Source: Patellaria atrata CBS 101060 | Lineage: Eukaryota > Ascomycota > Dothideomycetes > Patellariales > Patellariaceae | NCBI GenBank assembly: GCA_010093705.1 | Contig: MU006091.1 | Location: 920,702 to 984,701, forward strand | Reading direction: 5' to 3' | DNA: 64,000 nt | In this document: one piece after another, positions 11,601-23,177 of the stretch | Position numbering within the stretch: the stretch's first letter is position 1 | How the letters are laid out: every line of letters begins with the position of its first letter | Translations under genes and position numbers: made by a program | Notes under the pieces: model-generated | Database searches by the model: none | The model's input: the letters and a program-made list of their open reading frames with translations, nothing else | Told to the model about the DNA's origin: nothing

Positions 11601-14204
11601 CTAGTTCACTATCTTCCTTGGTTTTGGAGGTGTTGGAAAGAGACTCAATGTGTAAGTCGCCTTGCTCGCTCTCTTTGCCGACAGGCTTTGAGACCTATGA
11701 CGCGACGGTAGTGCCGGTGGCTCCTCTGGAAGCGGCGCCGATTTGGGCGCGTCGAATAGCAATTTCGCTGCGCTTTCGGATGCAGAGCGCTCGTGATGAA
11801 TGACTGCTGACTGGGGGACATTTTGTGCCGAAGCTGGGGGGGTGGGTGTTCCAGAAGTATCTGTGTCATCATACTCCTGTGTAGGGATTTGAGAGCTATC
11901 ATTGGAGAGCATGAATCCGTCCTTGCTAGAATCATTGCTGGGGAGACGGGGAGAAATAGATGCGACCTGCTCTACCAGCTGTTCGACCACGGTGCTACCG
12001 TGCACATTACGACGGCTGTACACCAGCTCCGGTAAGCTTCCAGAAGAACTAGCGGATTGACGTATAGACAATACCAATGAATTGGGCCCGGACCGCACGC
12101 TACTATCGTTGGAACTCGTCTTGCTGAGGCGAGTCGTGCTGCTTCTTTTAGATCCTGGAATGCTGTCCACAAGTGGATAGTGGCGGTCAGAGGACTCATA
12201 GTCTGACAACTCATTGTACATCTCTTCTCGCATCATCTGATATCTGAAGTCATTCGGTACGAGGAGGGAGGGGGTTGACACAAGACCCTCTGCAAAGACG
12301 CCGTTGGAGTAATGCTTCATCCGGTCGGACGGTCCAAGCGGAAAGCCATCGACAGGTGTGACAGCAGAGTCGCTAGCCGTAGAGACAGAATGTGCTGATG
12401 GCAAATCCATTTCAGGGACAGCAAGATGACTGGGGACAAGCAACGAAGGTCGAAGTGCAGCTGGGACATTCCTAGGCTTCATTCCGGTATGCTTCAGAAT
12501 TTCTGGCCGATATCCGCACTCGGTGTTGTTTTGTTGTAACTCTCCAGCTGATGTTGACCACGGCGCTAGTTGTTGTTCATTCCTTACCAATGCTTCCTCA
12601 GTCTCAGTTTGTCGACCCTTGTCCAACTCGCTTTCGGCGTCCCAAGCATTCTCGCATGCAAAGTCGATGACATCTTCCCAGCATGGATCCAAATCTTCTC
12701 TCGGAGACCAACATTTTGAATCTCGCGCCGAATCTATATCTGGTGACGCTAAAGGTGGAGATCCAAATGGTGACCCTAGACCCAACGTGTCTGACATGCA
12801 TGACGCGGGACGCGACGTGGGACGCGTTCCTAGGTTGGTGGGGGTCACGACTTTTGGAAAGTATGGACTTGGTCGACTTGCAGAACGAGCAGGTACAGCC
12901 AATATTGCCGATCGTCGAAGCCGTGCTTCTGATGCCGAGCGATCTATTAAAGGGGCTTCCTTCCATGAGGGAAAGTACCCATCTGGTTCTTCTGGGATGT
13001 GATCTAGGTCAGGAGTGAATTCCGGCGATAGGGCTGGTACTGCTGTATCATCGGGGGTGGTGACTGCATGTAAGATTTGCGATGAGGATTGAATAACGTT
13101 GGTCCTTTGTTCTGAGCTCGGAGTAATGTCATCGAGGGAATCAATGCTCTCCCACGGACAAACGACACTGCGGTCGATATTGCCGGGAATTATAGCAGCA
13201 ATCACGTGCGCAGACGACGTGGATGACTTTGGTGACACATCTTCAATCCTTGAGACAGCCATACGGGACGACATTCTCGGTGGTGGTGTAACTGGAATAC
13301 TGGTAACAGTTGGCGAGCGAGCTCGCGATAGCGGTTGCGAGAAACTTTCGATCGACCGGTTCCGTCGAATTGCTATGCTAGGATCTTGCGATGGGTGACT
13401 TGCAAATCTTAAGTCTTTAGATAGTTTAGATCTCAATTTTGGAGGACTCTGCAGTGGTCCAGGTCTGATGTTCTCTGCTCTGATACCATGAAGCTCACGA
13501 CTGGGAACCTGGGATGCTCGTACGGTCCAGTACTCATTAACGAGCTGATTATCATTGGATTCAAACAGAGCTGGCAATTGGTCCTTTTGCGTATGAGTCA
13601 AATGCTGGAAATCGAACGGAGCTGAGATATAGCTCTTCCGGTGTTGGACTTCAACATGATTAACACGATGATATGACGATGATACAGCCCACTTACAGTC
13701 TGGTTCTACAAAAGGGACATCTGGTATTTGGGCCAGCATTGTAAAGCTATCGTGGGTTTTGTGAGAATCTCTTGCGCTCGCGAAATCCATACTAGGAGAA
13801 TAGTTAAGTCTACCGCTTTCCCGTCTCTTTGACCGTCCTTTTAGAAAAAATCCCTTGCTCTTTCCTGACTTGACGTCGAATACTGAATGAACATCGTTGA
13901 TGACCTTAAGATCCTGGGACGAGCGACGTGAAAACATTTCCGGCGGAGTCATAGTCGAAGAGAAAGAGAGAAAGGACGAATTGGTGGATGCTGTTGTGTT
14001 ACTTCGAGACCTTAACGTAAAGACTGAACCTCTTTTTCCATGAGGAAGTCTCTCTCCGCGTGCGGGCAAATCGGCGACCTCGATGCTAGTTGTCTCGCTT
14101 GGTTGCTTTGCGGAAGAAGATTCTGATATCGAGTCGTCTAGAGGAGGAGTGTCGATTGATGACTGTCGCGAACGCGGCGAAGGGCTTCCCTTGAATAGAA
14201 ACAT
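11601..14204 (-). CDS. Serine-rich protein with a CRIB-like (p21-Rho-binding) motif
   Basis: A single uninterrupted exon of 867 codons. The protein is rich in Ser, Pro and Thr and mostly looks disordered. One ordered segment stands out: residues about 193-205, ISAPFDFQHLTHT. It matches the core of the CRIB consensus (I-S-x-P-x2-F-x-H-x2-H), but the usual Val-Gly that follows is replaced by Thr-Gln. Just before it lies a conserved-looking DVPFVEPDCKW / YHRVNHVEVQHRKS stretch. I infer a Cdc42/Rac-binding scaffold of the cell cortex, because CRIB motifs bind GTP-loaded Cdc42 or Rac. No kinase, PH or membrane segment is visible. The C-terminus ends in a basic PTPPKPRKIVN. The gene is not recognised by name. 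It lies near CLA4, a second CRIB protein, on the same strand. Confidence 0.8.
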   Translation of the reverse strand: MFLFKGSPSPRSRQSSIDTPPLDDSISESSSAKQPSETTSIEVADLPARGERLPHGKRGSVFTLRSRSNTTASTNSSFLSFSSTMTPPEMFSRRSSQDLKVINDVHSVFDVKSGKSKGFFLKGRSKRRESGRLNYSPSMDFASARDSHKTHDSFTMLAQIPDVPFVEPDCKWAVSSSYHRVNHVEVQHRKSYISAPFDFQHLTHTQKDQLPALFESNDNQLVNEYWTVRASQVPSRELHGIRAENIRPGPLQSPPKLRSKLSKDLRFASHPSQDPSIAIRRNRSIESFSQPLSRARSPTVTSIPVTPPPRMSSRMAVSRIEDVSPKSSTSSAHVIAAIIPGNIDRSVVCPWESIDSLDDITPSSEQRTNVIQSSSQILHAVTTPDDTAVPALSPEFTPDLDHIPEEPDGYFPSWKEAPLIDRSASEARLRRSAILAVPARSASRPSPYFPKVVTPTNLGTRPTSRPASCMSDTLGLGSPFGSPPLASPDIDSARDSKCWSPREDLDPCWEDVIDFACENAWDAESELDKGRQTETEEALVRNEQQLAPWSTSAGELQQNNTECGYRPEILKHTGMKPRNVPAALRPSLLVPSHLAVPEMDLPSAHSVSTASDSAVTPVDGFPLGPSDRMKHYSNGVFAEGLVSTPSLLVPNDFRYQMMREEMYNELSDYESSDRHYPLVDSIPGSKRSSTTRLSKTSSNDSSVRSGPNSLVLSIRQSASSSGSLPELVYSRRNVHGSTVVEQLVEQVASISPRLPSNDSSKDGFMLSNDSSQIPTQEYDDTDTSGTPTPPASAQNVPQSAVIHHERSASESAAKLLFDAPKSAPLPEEPPALPSRHRSQSLSAKRASKATYTLSLFPTPPKPRKIVN

Positions 14205-17200
14205 CGCTACCGATGTGGACCGCGCTCGCGTGGCTAAGAAAGCAAGATGTTATGGTTTACGGTTGACTGGGAACAGATAGTATCTACCCCAGGATGCGAA
14301 ACGGCGTGTTCCATACACCATAGGCTGAATGAAATCCTGGGGGCCAGCAAGATCGACCTACGGACTCCGGTACCTTTAGACGCGTATATATTGTAAGGTG
14401 TTGGTCTGACCGTGCCTGGGGATAATCTTGGACGGCTACAACCCTAGCAATTAGCGGACGGTTGTTTGGACAGGATTACCCATGATGCACGTAATTCGAG
14501 AGAAAATCGAAAAATGTTCGGTGCGGGATCGGCAGTTGAAGGGATATAAGACTTCAAAATATCCTCATTCTTTTTTTGTCCATGGAAGAAATACATGCAT
14601 GATAAGTGGTAAAGGAAATGAACAGACTCACCTCGATTGAGAATGGTTGAAGTCTAGGGATATTTTCCCCGCAACAGTGATTGTTGCTATTAAGCACAAA
14701 CGCGGTCAATAAGGCTGACAATATATGCTCGTATATCCTACTCTATTCTCAGGGAGTTCAGACGCGACGAGGCGTCTGAAGAACTTATGTGGCGGATGTC
14801 AAGGTAATAACGGTAACGGCACTCCCGCACCGTAATCCGATAAGATTAGCACAAGAAGAGGAGACGACTTTCCAATACATCTGGGTACGAGATAAAAGGA
14901 TAGGCACGCCCGACGGGAAATGGACGCGAGACCTGAGTGCAAGTATTGAGGGAAGAAACAAACTGATTTGGCTACAGGAATTGATATGGGTGGAGTGATC
15001 GTCGTGGTACGGCATACATAGGATTGTGACACTCTCTGCCGTTACGGCGCAGGTTCAACGCTTTTAACCATTTGGGAACTGGAGACTCGAGGAGGACATT
15101 ATTTGCTGCACCTAAAGGTGACGGCTAGTGAAAGTCAGTGATTATACCTGAGAAGGCGTTCGAGGGTCAGGGAGACGGGATGAAAGATGGTGGAGAAGGC
15201 CCGCAAAGAAGGCGGCCAGCACTCATCAGGCCGCTTTTTTCTTCCCAGGACAAGGTGTGTTTGAACTTTGGACGATGTGTCGTTGTGGAAGTTGGACCAG
15301 TGACCATCACGAGCGGAAGGGGAAAGGATGGACATCCTGTATGGCATCCTGTACGAGCTTTAGCCGCGTTCAGACTTGGTACCTGAACTTCGCTGAAGAA
15401 ACTGTCCACTGTGCCCAGAACCCCCAGACTGGCCTTGAGTGCGCTTGACCCGACAGTTTGGATGCCGCAACCTTTAGGATCAAGAGTGGATGACGGCGCA
15501 GGTTGCACCCTGAACGATAGAAGCATTTCTATTGCTGGGGGGGTTTTGTTGCGGCTTGCCAGGAGGGATGTCGACTTGTCGAAGGACATGATAACCATGA
15601 TCATGATTATTCTAGGCTGAATTTGGATCAGAGCAGAGGCTCAAGGAGCGAGAGAGAAGCTAAACCAACATCATCCCAAGTCGACCAACTGCTCTTCAGC
15701 CCTGGTGCCGAACCGTTGCAACAGCCAATAACCGTCAACATCTCTCCGAGTTAAATAGATTGGAAACAATGTATGTCTTCATGCAACATCGGGTTTCCAC
15801 GCCGTCTAGAAGACTAGAATGCGTACAACCGTATGGTCGAACGTGGCATTGACTTTTCTACTGCGTACAGTACAGGTACAAAGTACAAGCTGCAGTAGTG
15901 GTGAAAAACGTACGAGGCACAGTACAGTACCTCAAGGATTATGGAGGATTCTCCAATCTTCATACGAATGTCGGAATGTGGAGAAGCTGGAAAATCTTCG
16001 TACAGGACTGCAGCAAAGCACTTCTGCCCCTGGCCCCCAGCTCAATCGCCATATGATTTTCCTCCCAGCCTCACCAATCAACTTTCTCGGATTTTCCTTT
16101 TTATCTGAGCGGGAATCAGGCCTGTGCTCGACGTTCGTCTTACGGCTGATACTTTTCTCACCCGGCAGAAGAACTGCAGCAAAGCAAGCATCTTTTTCTC
16201 CACAGTACCGCATACTGAGGCGGAAGTGTGATGCAGGGGGATACAAAAAACTCCAATCCAGAGCAGTACTAGCAGTGAGGCCATCGACCGAGTCGTGAGC
16301 CCATTGTGCCCGTTGTGCCTATAAAAAACTGCATTATGCACTTCTTTTGACCTCTTCCATAATGGTGACAAAGGAGATGGCACCTGAAAAAGCCAAGGCA
16401 AAAGATCCACTCCATAGTTGTCCATCCCTCATCTTAAGGCTCCAATTACGTATGGATGTACCTGATATCTTGAGAGTTGAGACCGCCATTGCTGGGTGCA
16501 GCGACTTAGTTCACAGCGATATCCCGGACAAACAGTAGTGACAAGACCATAGGACTCGTAATATGCTCTCTTTTACAACCAATAGCTCAAAAGAGCGTGT
16601 TTGCTTCATCATATCTGGTGAGACCGAATGCCGCACTGCGAGCTATCTTCAAACGATGGATTTTCGTAGTCATTAGTGTGGAACATCAGAACCAGGAGGA
16701 GTCCAGGACAAACCGTTCGCCCACACTTTGTAGGCGATACTGTAGACTGATTACGAATCTACGGCCTCGAGAAGAGAAAGATCGTCAGATAAGCTACGGC
16801 GGGATGTGCTCTTACGAATCTCCGTGAGGACGCCTCAAACGCCCAAATGGCCTTTCCGAAGGTCGGATCTTCCCGAGTTCTTCGAGAAATTCAGCGAGTT
16901 AGAAGTTAGAACTACATATTTACTTGCTTTTGCCAGCCATGATCGGCACGCCTTTAATTGAACGTAAATCTCCCACAATCCACAAAAGTTCGACATCATC
17001 GGCATGTGAAGCCTAACATGATAAACATCCATTCTACAAAGTAGGGTATGGTTTTGTCCACCAAGGTGCTACCTTATTACCTTCGACTAAAGAGTGGCTT
17101 CGGCCCGCACTTTTGGTCTGTACAATATTGTGTACTTGTATATGAACTACCACCCACTCGTGGATGACGAGACTGCTTGTCTTCAATCATAGCGGTAACT

Positions 17201-20200
17201 TAAAATGTCCTTTATGGTGAGAGGATCCTAATCCAGGAGGTTCCTCGCCCATGAGAAGCCTTAGAGGAGAAGCGTGGCATGATAGAGTTTTTTCGGACTT
17301 TCCACACCGTGAAATCCTCTATTACCCTTCCCGCCTGAGGAAACGAGACAAAACGAAAGGGCAGAACTACCCTATAACAGGTCTTGACGCCGGTTAGCCT
17401 TGAGGAACTCTTGATAAAGCTTCCCGGCAAGTTACAACAATTGGTGGCACATGTTTGGAGTCCTGGTCTTCTCCTCAATGCATGAGCATGCTTCTATTTC
17501 TCGTTTGGATCTCAGATCGATTGACCCATTGTCACGGTTTACGGTTTTACGGTTTACGGCATTGCATGGCAGCTCTCGTTCGTCCATCGTTACATGTTAG
17601 TATCTGGTTCAAGCCACGCGATAGAGAACTGTGTAGAAAGATATTCGCAGCTGGTAACCATTCCACCGGTGCTAATGGAAGGGAGTCTCACATCCAATAT
17701 ATCACAACTTTCTGTGATTGTGGAACCCGATGATTGCACTGTACAAGTACGAAAATGTTCGGGTGGTTAGGCCCACATTGAATGTACAACAACTTCAATC
17801 CACCAAATATTGAATAGTACTGTAGGTCTAGACAGTCAAACAAAAGGATCATGATGGCTTTCAACCCATCGTTTCGGATACCCTAGGTTCCCTAGCTCTA
17901 CAGTTGGTGAATACCTTAGAACTAGTTCTAGTGTGTCGCGAATTGTGGCGGCCGCGGTCTCTCGAAGTCGCAGCAAAATGAAACTTCGTTTTTCTCTCCC
18001 CACGTCTTCACAGTAGACCTCACCAACCATAACGGAAGCTTTTCTTTTTGGTTTGCGAATTTAATGCATTATTTACGACCAAGTCTTTCAATAGGTCAAT
18101 CCAGAGCCATTTTATCTCCTTGCGTCCACCGAGTTCGACGATTCAAAGCTTGAGGATGAGTGGGATGCATGAATAGGCTCCTACGCATCTGCACATGGCC
18201 ATTTTCAGTACGCGTGCGTTGCCGACAACCAGGTCGACATGTACAGTAAAAGTACCAACTACCAACTGAACGTAAAATTTCCGTAGTGGAGCCTCGTGCT
18301 GACCAACTTCCTCAATCAGGCGGATTTGAGACCTGTCGAGATCGTTCAGGGGAGCCTATATTGTGAGTAGCACGGCATTAATCGGTTTCTTTGGATCATT
18401 CGTCGTGGATTGACGAAAGGTAACAACTGAGGTAACGACGACGAGAAAGACATGAATGTTTCTTCTTCGGTCTACCGGCTCCTCAGGTAACACGAATGAA
18501 CAATCGACTCTTCTTTACCGTGTCCCTTCATCGCCAGTAACCGTGGCCTAAGGAGTGCCCAGAATCGATTGCACCACGAGATTGTTTTACTTTACTATAT
18601 TGAATTTATATCCCGCTCTCTTTAGCTCTTCGCACTGTTATTCATGTTCACTACCTCGGTGAATCGGAGGTCGACCGAGCCCGGTTCTTGTTCCTTATAG
18701 CACAAGGGACAAGGTTTAAATACCTACCCTATGATACACGTACGAAGTAATATCCTGGCCTCAAAAAGGAATATTCTTTACAACAAGCATATCCTGGTAA
18801 ACTTCTTCCTGAACAATATTCTCCTGCCGTTTCAACATGATTGGCTCGACCTCTAGAAGAATACATCAAGTCCATATTCCGATGGGAGAACTATCCATAT
18901 GTTCCGAAAAAAGAAGACAATGCAGGAACAAGACATCGGATCAGCGAGATACGAAAGTCGATACGGATGCGAGAACACTGCAGGTACCCGAGGACCCTCG
19001 TGGCACATCTTCATTTATCTCAAAACCGAATACCTCAAATAGTATCGTACCTGCAGTAACCCGAGGGTGAGCAGCATATATCAGTCGTGTACTTCGTATG
19101 TCGTCGCCAGTTGGTAGATCCAAACATTTTGTTACCTATCAACTCTATCATCACCCCCGTACGCTTCGTGATCGGACAATATCCTAGATTCATATTCGAT
19201 AAACACGGAGACCGGTTTTCCTGCTGTATAACGAAGCGAGCACACCGCTTTACTAATACCTAGTGCTATCAAACAAACGGTACTACGTATTTCAGCTTTC
19301 CAAGCTTCCGAGTAGAGGCACAAACTGGAGGCTTCCGAGATGTGATATCTCATTTCATGTCTGACAAGCGTTTAGGTCGCCGACCTTAATGTTGTGAGTC
19401 TTTAAGCATCACAGAAATGTCACGGCCATAGATACATCTTTCGATCCTCATAGGCGGCAATACATCTAAACGGTGTCTCACGAGAGTACTTCGCTTAGAC
19501 TCTTTTACAGGTAGTCTATTCGAAGGGATCATCTCCACTAGTAGTTTCATAGTCACATACAACCAGTCAGATGAATGAGTCTATTCGTTAAGTAGTTTTT
19601 CGAGCTTCTAAATGTGCTTTTGTTCACACTCTAGGGGTGTTCTTTACTAATTCGTAAGATTTAAGACTTGATAACCAAAGCCTAAGCTCTCGGGAAGTCA
19701 TTAACATGCTAGAACGTGCATATACATTTTATTTGAACGAAGGGAGGTTTTTCGTGCTGGGATTGTACTCGAGAACCAACATTTTTCTCCAAGGAGCGCA
19801 ATATCTTCCTACGTACAGACAAAGTTTGTCCGAATCTTCCCAAGCTAGGCAGGCATGTGAAAAGGAACATTACGAAGAGCTTTTCAATCATTTAGTCTGA
19901 GTACCGATTCGATATCCAAATTTTCCATCATTGAACCTATGCACCTGAATTTGAAATACCCGACGCCAATATATTTCAAACCCTTACTCTCGTCACCACT
20001 TCCAAAATGTCTACCCGCACCAGTCTTTCTTTACCTATATTCGAGCATAGGTGATTCCGAACCCATTTCATTTGATATATCAGTCATGAAACCAGTCTCC
20101 TCATTCGATCCTTGTAACTCCAACAGCTGTGTTCTGTTGTCGATCTTATTGTAACCATCAACATCCCCTTTTCCTGCAAGGAAAACATCCATCCTTATAT

Positions 20201-22145
20201 CCAGCATAGGTGAAAATCCGAGACGGTACATCTAAACGAAAAGAAGTCAACCGAGAAACAGAAGTAAAATCTGTTTTAGAAAAGTTTGCAAAACAGTTAG
20301 CCCTGATATCTCCTTGAACCTCCCTGAACGACTAACTTTGCTGCTGCCGCTGCGACCTTCTCAACCTAAGTTTATCGGCCGAATCCTAGGTTCAAAGTCT
20401 CATATCGTCCGTCTCCATCGAGTGAAGCCAATCCATTGATCACTCTCCTACACCTTGGTGGTGAACTAGGTCTACCGTATGTTGAAATTGGTGCCACGTA
20501 AGATCACTTAGTTTCGAGATGACTGGAAGACATGATAACAAGATAGCTAAACAGGCAGTACTTCAACGTAGCATAGATACACTCATTTGACAATCAATAA
20601 CCACCTTTCACCCTTCTATCTATTCGCTCGGTTCTTGTGTGTATATACACAACGGCACCGTGAGAGGAGAGAAGTTGGCGGCGAGGGAATGTAGTGGGAT
20701 ATGTGATAATCACAAGGATTGGACATGAAGATATTATATACCCCTTTCCTCAGCACGTTATCATTGCTGTCCTTGGGCACATGTGTCCATACCCAACCCA
20801 CGAAAAACAAGCAATGCCGTCAGAAGAGATGAATGGTAAACACACTCCGCCGCTAGGGGTCCTGCGTCTCGTTCGTTGAGTTTGTTTACGGCCTCCTTCG
20901 TGCCTGCTATTTGTTCCTGTGTAAGGAAAGGGGTTCAAAGCAAAGCCTATGTAAGTCCTCTTGAGGGACGGGTTCGATGACCTTTCGGGGGTAGGAGAGA
21001 ACGAAATACTGCTCCATCGGACCCTACCGATTCTCCACTCAACCACCATCAGCTATCAACGCTCACGATGAACCCAAGCGACCTATAATAAAGTGGACCG
21101 AATAGCGCTCGGCCGTTGGGATAAGCGATTGATTTTAGCGACAGGAAAATGCGGTGCTGTGAGGATAGCACATGTATCTTGTCTTCGGAGTTGGGGGTGG
21201 GGGGTGGGGGGGGTTAGGGGTAGGTTTAGCGCTCTGGTCATACTAGAGAAAATGCTACTGGAAGATGATAGTTGTGGGTTGGGGAGGGATATGTTCGTGA
21301 TTAGCGAGGAATCTGGCCTCTCGGCCTGGAACTAAGTCCAGGGGAATCGAAGTGGAAGGTGAGGGATGGGACAGTTCGGTTCCTGCTGGTTGTTGTCGTT
21401 GTCGCGATTTGATATTGATGATGGGGGTTGATGAATGTACTGGCGGTATGTGGTCGTATGATAAGTTTGGACTGGATACTTGATTGATGGAGACTAAATA
21501 TCTGGAGTTGATATGTTCGCCATCCTTCTGTCGGTACGGTTGTATTGTACGGTTGCTTGTAGGTATGTGAGTGGGTTCGATGAGATGAGTGGCTTGTACG
21601 CGATGAGTAACCGGTCAAGAATGCGTGAACTGTACAGAATGGCAAAGCTGTATGGAATGATAAATTGTATATAACACGAGAACTAGAAAAAAGAATTTTG
21701 GCATATCGAATGCTAGAACATACGAAATTATGAAAACCTACAAATTGACTTTGCCGCAGGGAGTGACCGAATTTTATATATTGACGGAACCGTACAAAAT
21801 ACCCAGCGTGTTCAAAGACGCTAGACTGTACAACATGACCAGAGGATATAATGACTTATAGATGTACGGGCTCATAACTATATCAAAACGAATATAGTAA
21901 TGAACGATTGCGACTCTACGAGACATACCAGACGTAGAGCGAGCGTACAACGATTCAAAAGTGCTAACCCGTGAGGAGGAGACAGCTTATGAGGACCGTG
22001 ATAATAGGGAAGACAGACATGAAATATTCTACATTCCGATTTCCCAAAATATGGTTACAAAGACGAACGAGTTGGTACTTCTCTAACAAGTCACGCATGG
22101 ATGTATGCAGTCAACCATCCTCTTACTATCCTTATTTTAAGTCAC
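14205..22145. other. Gene-poor 8 kb stretch
   Basis: I found no gene here that I could support on either strand, and no tRNA box-B-like signal. Content: scattered TACAGTAC-type palindromes (near 15865, 15921, 17738, 18240), a short ACGGTTT tandem (17533-17559), a G-run cluster (21193-21220) and a degenerate TGTACAGAATG-like series near 21628-21840. Base composition is mixed, not strongly AT-rich. The longest ORFs (159 codons at 15819-16298 plus; 145 codons at 15167-15604 minus) show no domain I know. Confidence 0.55.
21193..21220 (+). repeat. G-run cluster (possible G-quadruplex)
   Basis: Five-, six- and eight-base G runs separated by single T or short spacers, followed by GGGG. The pattern fits a G-quadruplex-forming tract on the plus strand. 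There is no gene immediately adjacent. Confidence 0.6.
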
Positions 22146-23177
22146 TCAGCCTCTACCCACCTCGTGCAAAGGTGTCTTATATTCTTGACCCCGTCCTTCT
22201 TTCTCCGGCAAGATCATCGGAGCATCCCCATGCATCGCCCTTCTAAACGGTTCACTATTCAACAACTCCCTCACCTTCTCCTCCGGTCCCAGCTTCCTCC
22301 TCCCAAAGCCCTCCCAAAGTCCATTCGTCTCCTCCGCCGCAGCTTTTGCCTCTTCCTCCATCTTCTTCCCGCACCCAAGCTCCTCCCACTCCCACACATT
22401 CGCCTTCATACCAACACCATGATACTGATGCTTCTCCAAGAACCCCAACCACGCTCTCACAACCTCGGGCTCCCCATCCTGAATCTGAATGAGCCTCCTC
22501 ACCGTCCGTCTCTCGAAATTCTCCTGGCTCTTCTTGAAGATGAAGTTAGCCCTGGGCACTGTCCAGCGCTCGGTTATACGAGGTAGGGGGACGGGACCTT
22601 TGGCGGGCAGGTTGAGGTAGTAGGCGGCACGCATGGCGGTGTCGGCGAAGAGTTCGAGGTTGCGTACGCTGTAGGAGCGTAGTTGGAGATCACAGACGGG
22701 GACGCCGTATTGTGGTGCGCGACGCAGGGGGCGGAGGTAGGCCGCATAGACAGCGCGGGGCAGGCGGAGTTCGTCGAGGGAGGAGATGGTGGCCTTGTCG
22801 AGGGGTAGGTGGGATTTTGCGTCGAGCGGAGCGCTATAAATCATAGTAACCATGATTGTAATGTGGTTAGGACAGAGGGTTAACATACACTTCAGGGATC
22901 TCGATTTTACGTTTTCTGGTTGATTTATGTCAGAGACGCGAGTATAGGGGTATTGTAGATATCGCACTTTGCTTCTTCTTCTAGTTTCTTAATGTCAAGT
23001 CCTTGCTCTTTATAATGGTCGAGAATGGTGGAGTGAGTTCTTCTCGGTTGTTCCCATGTTCTCGCTGGTGATATCTATCGTCTTATGTTAGTAGACCTCC
23101 CATGCTGGAACCCTCGCTTCCATCAATTGAAACGTACTTTTAATCTCTTCGCAACGCCGAATGGCGATCGTATACAT
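22146..23177 (-). CDS. RSM10: Mitochondrial small-subunit ribosomal protein uS10m (Rsm10)
   Basis: Component of the mitoribosome 37S subunit. The main exon 22146-22833 carries the uS10 fold signature: LRLPRAVYAAYLRPLRR, PQYGVPVCDLQLRSYSVRNL, PLPRITERWTVPRANFIFKK and HQYHGVGMKANVWEWEEL. A Glu/Lys-rich tail follows. Upstream exons fitted by frame and splice sites: 22889-22915, 22968-23064 and 23138-23177. They give a continuous 283-aa product containing HSTILDHYKEQGLDIKKLEE and KKRKIEIPEV before APLDAKSHLPLDKAT. Introns are 52, 55 and 73 nt. The start (MYTIAIRRC) is uncertain: the frame stays open to 23309, and neither end is a textbook mitochondrial presequence. A further upstream exon may be missing or disrupted by the adjacent AT-rich island. 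The uS10 assignment is firm; the N-terminus is not. Confidence 0.85.

Noticed and set aside
15167-15604. 145-codon minus-strand ORF in the gene desert
   Set aside because: Overlaps equally long ORFs on the plus strand, no domain, no clear splice partners.
15819-16298. 159-codon plus-strand ORF
   Set aside because: No recognisable similarity; overlapping minus-strand ORFs of similar length make chance likely.
17533-17559. ACGGTTT repeats as an interstitial telomere
   Set aside because: The unit is not TTAGGG and is too short and irregular.
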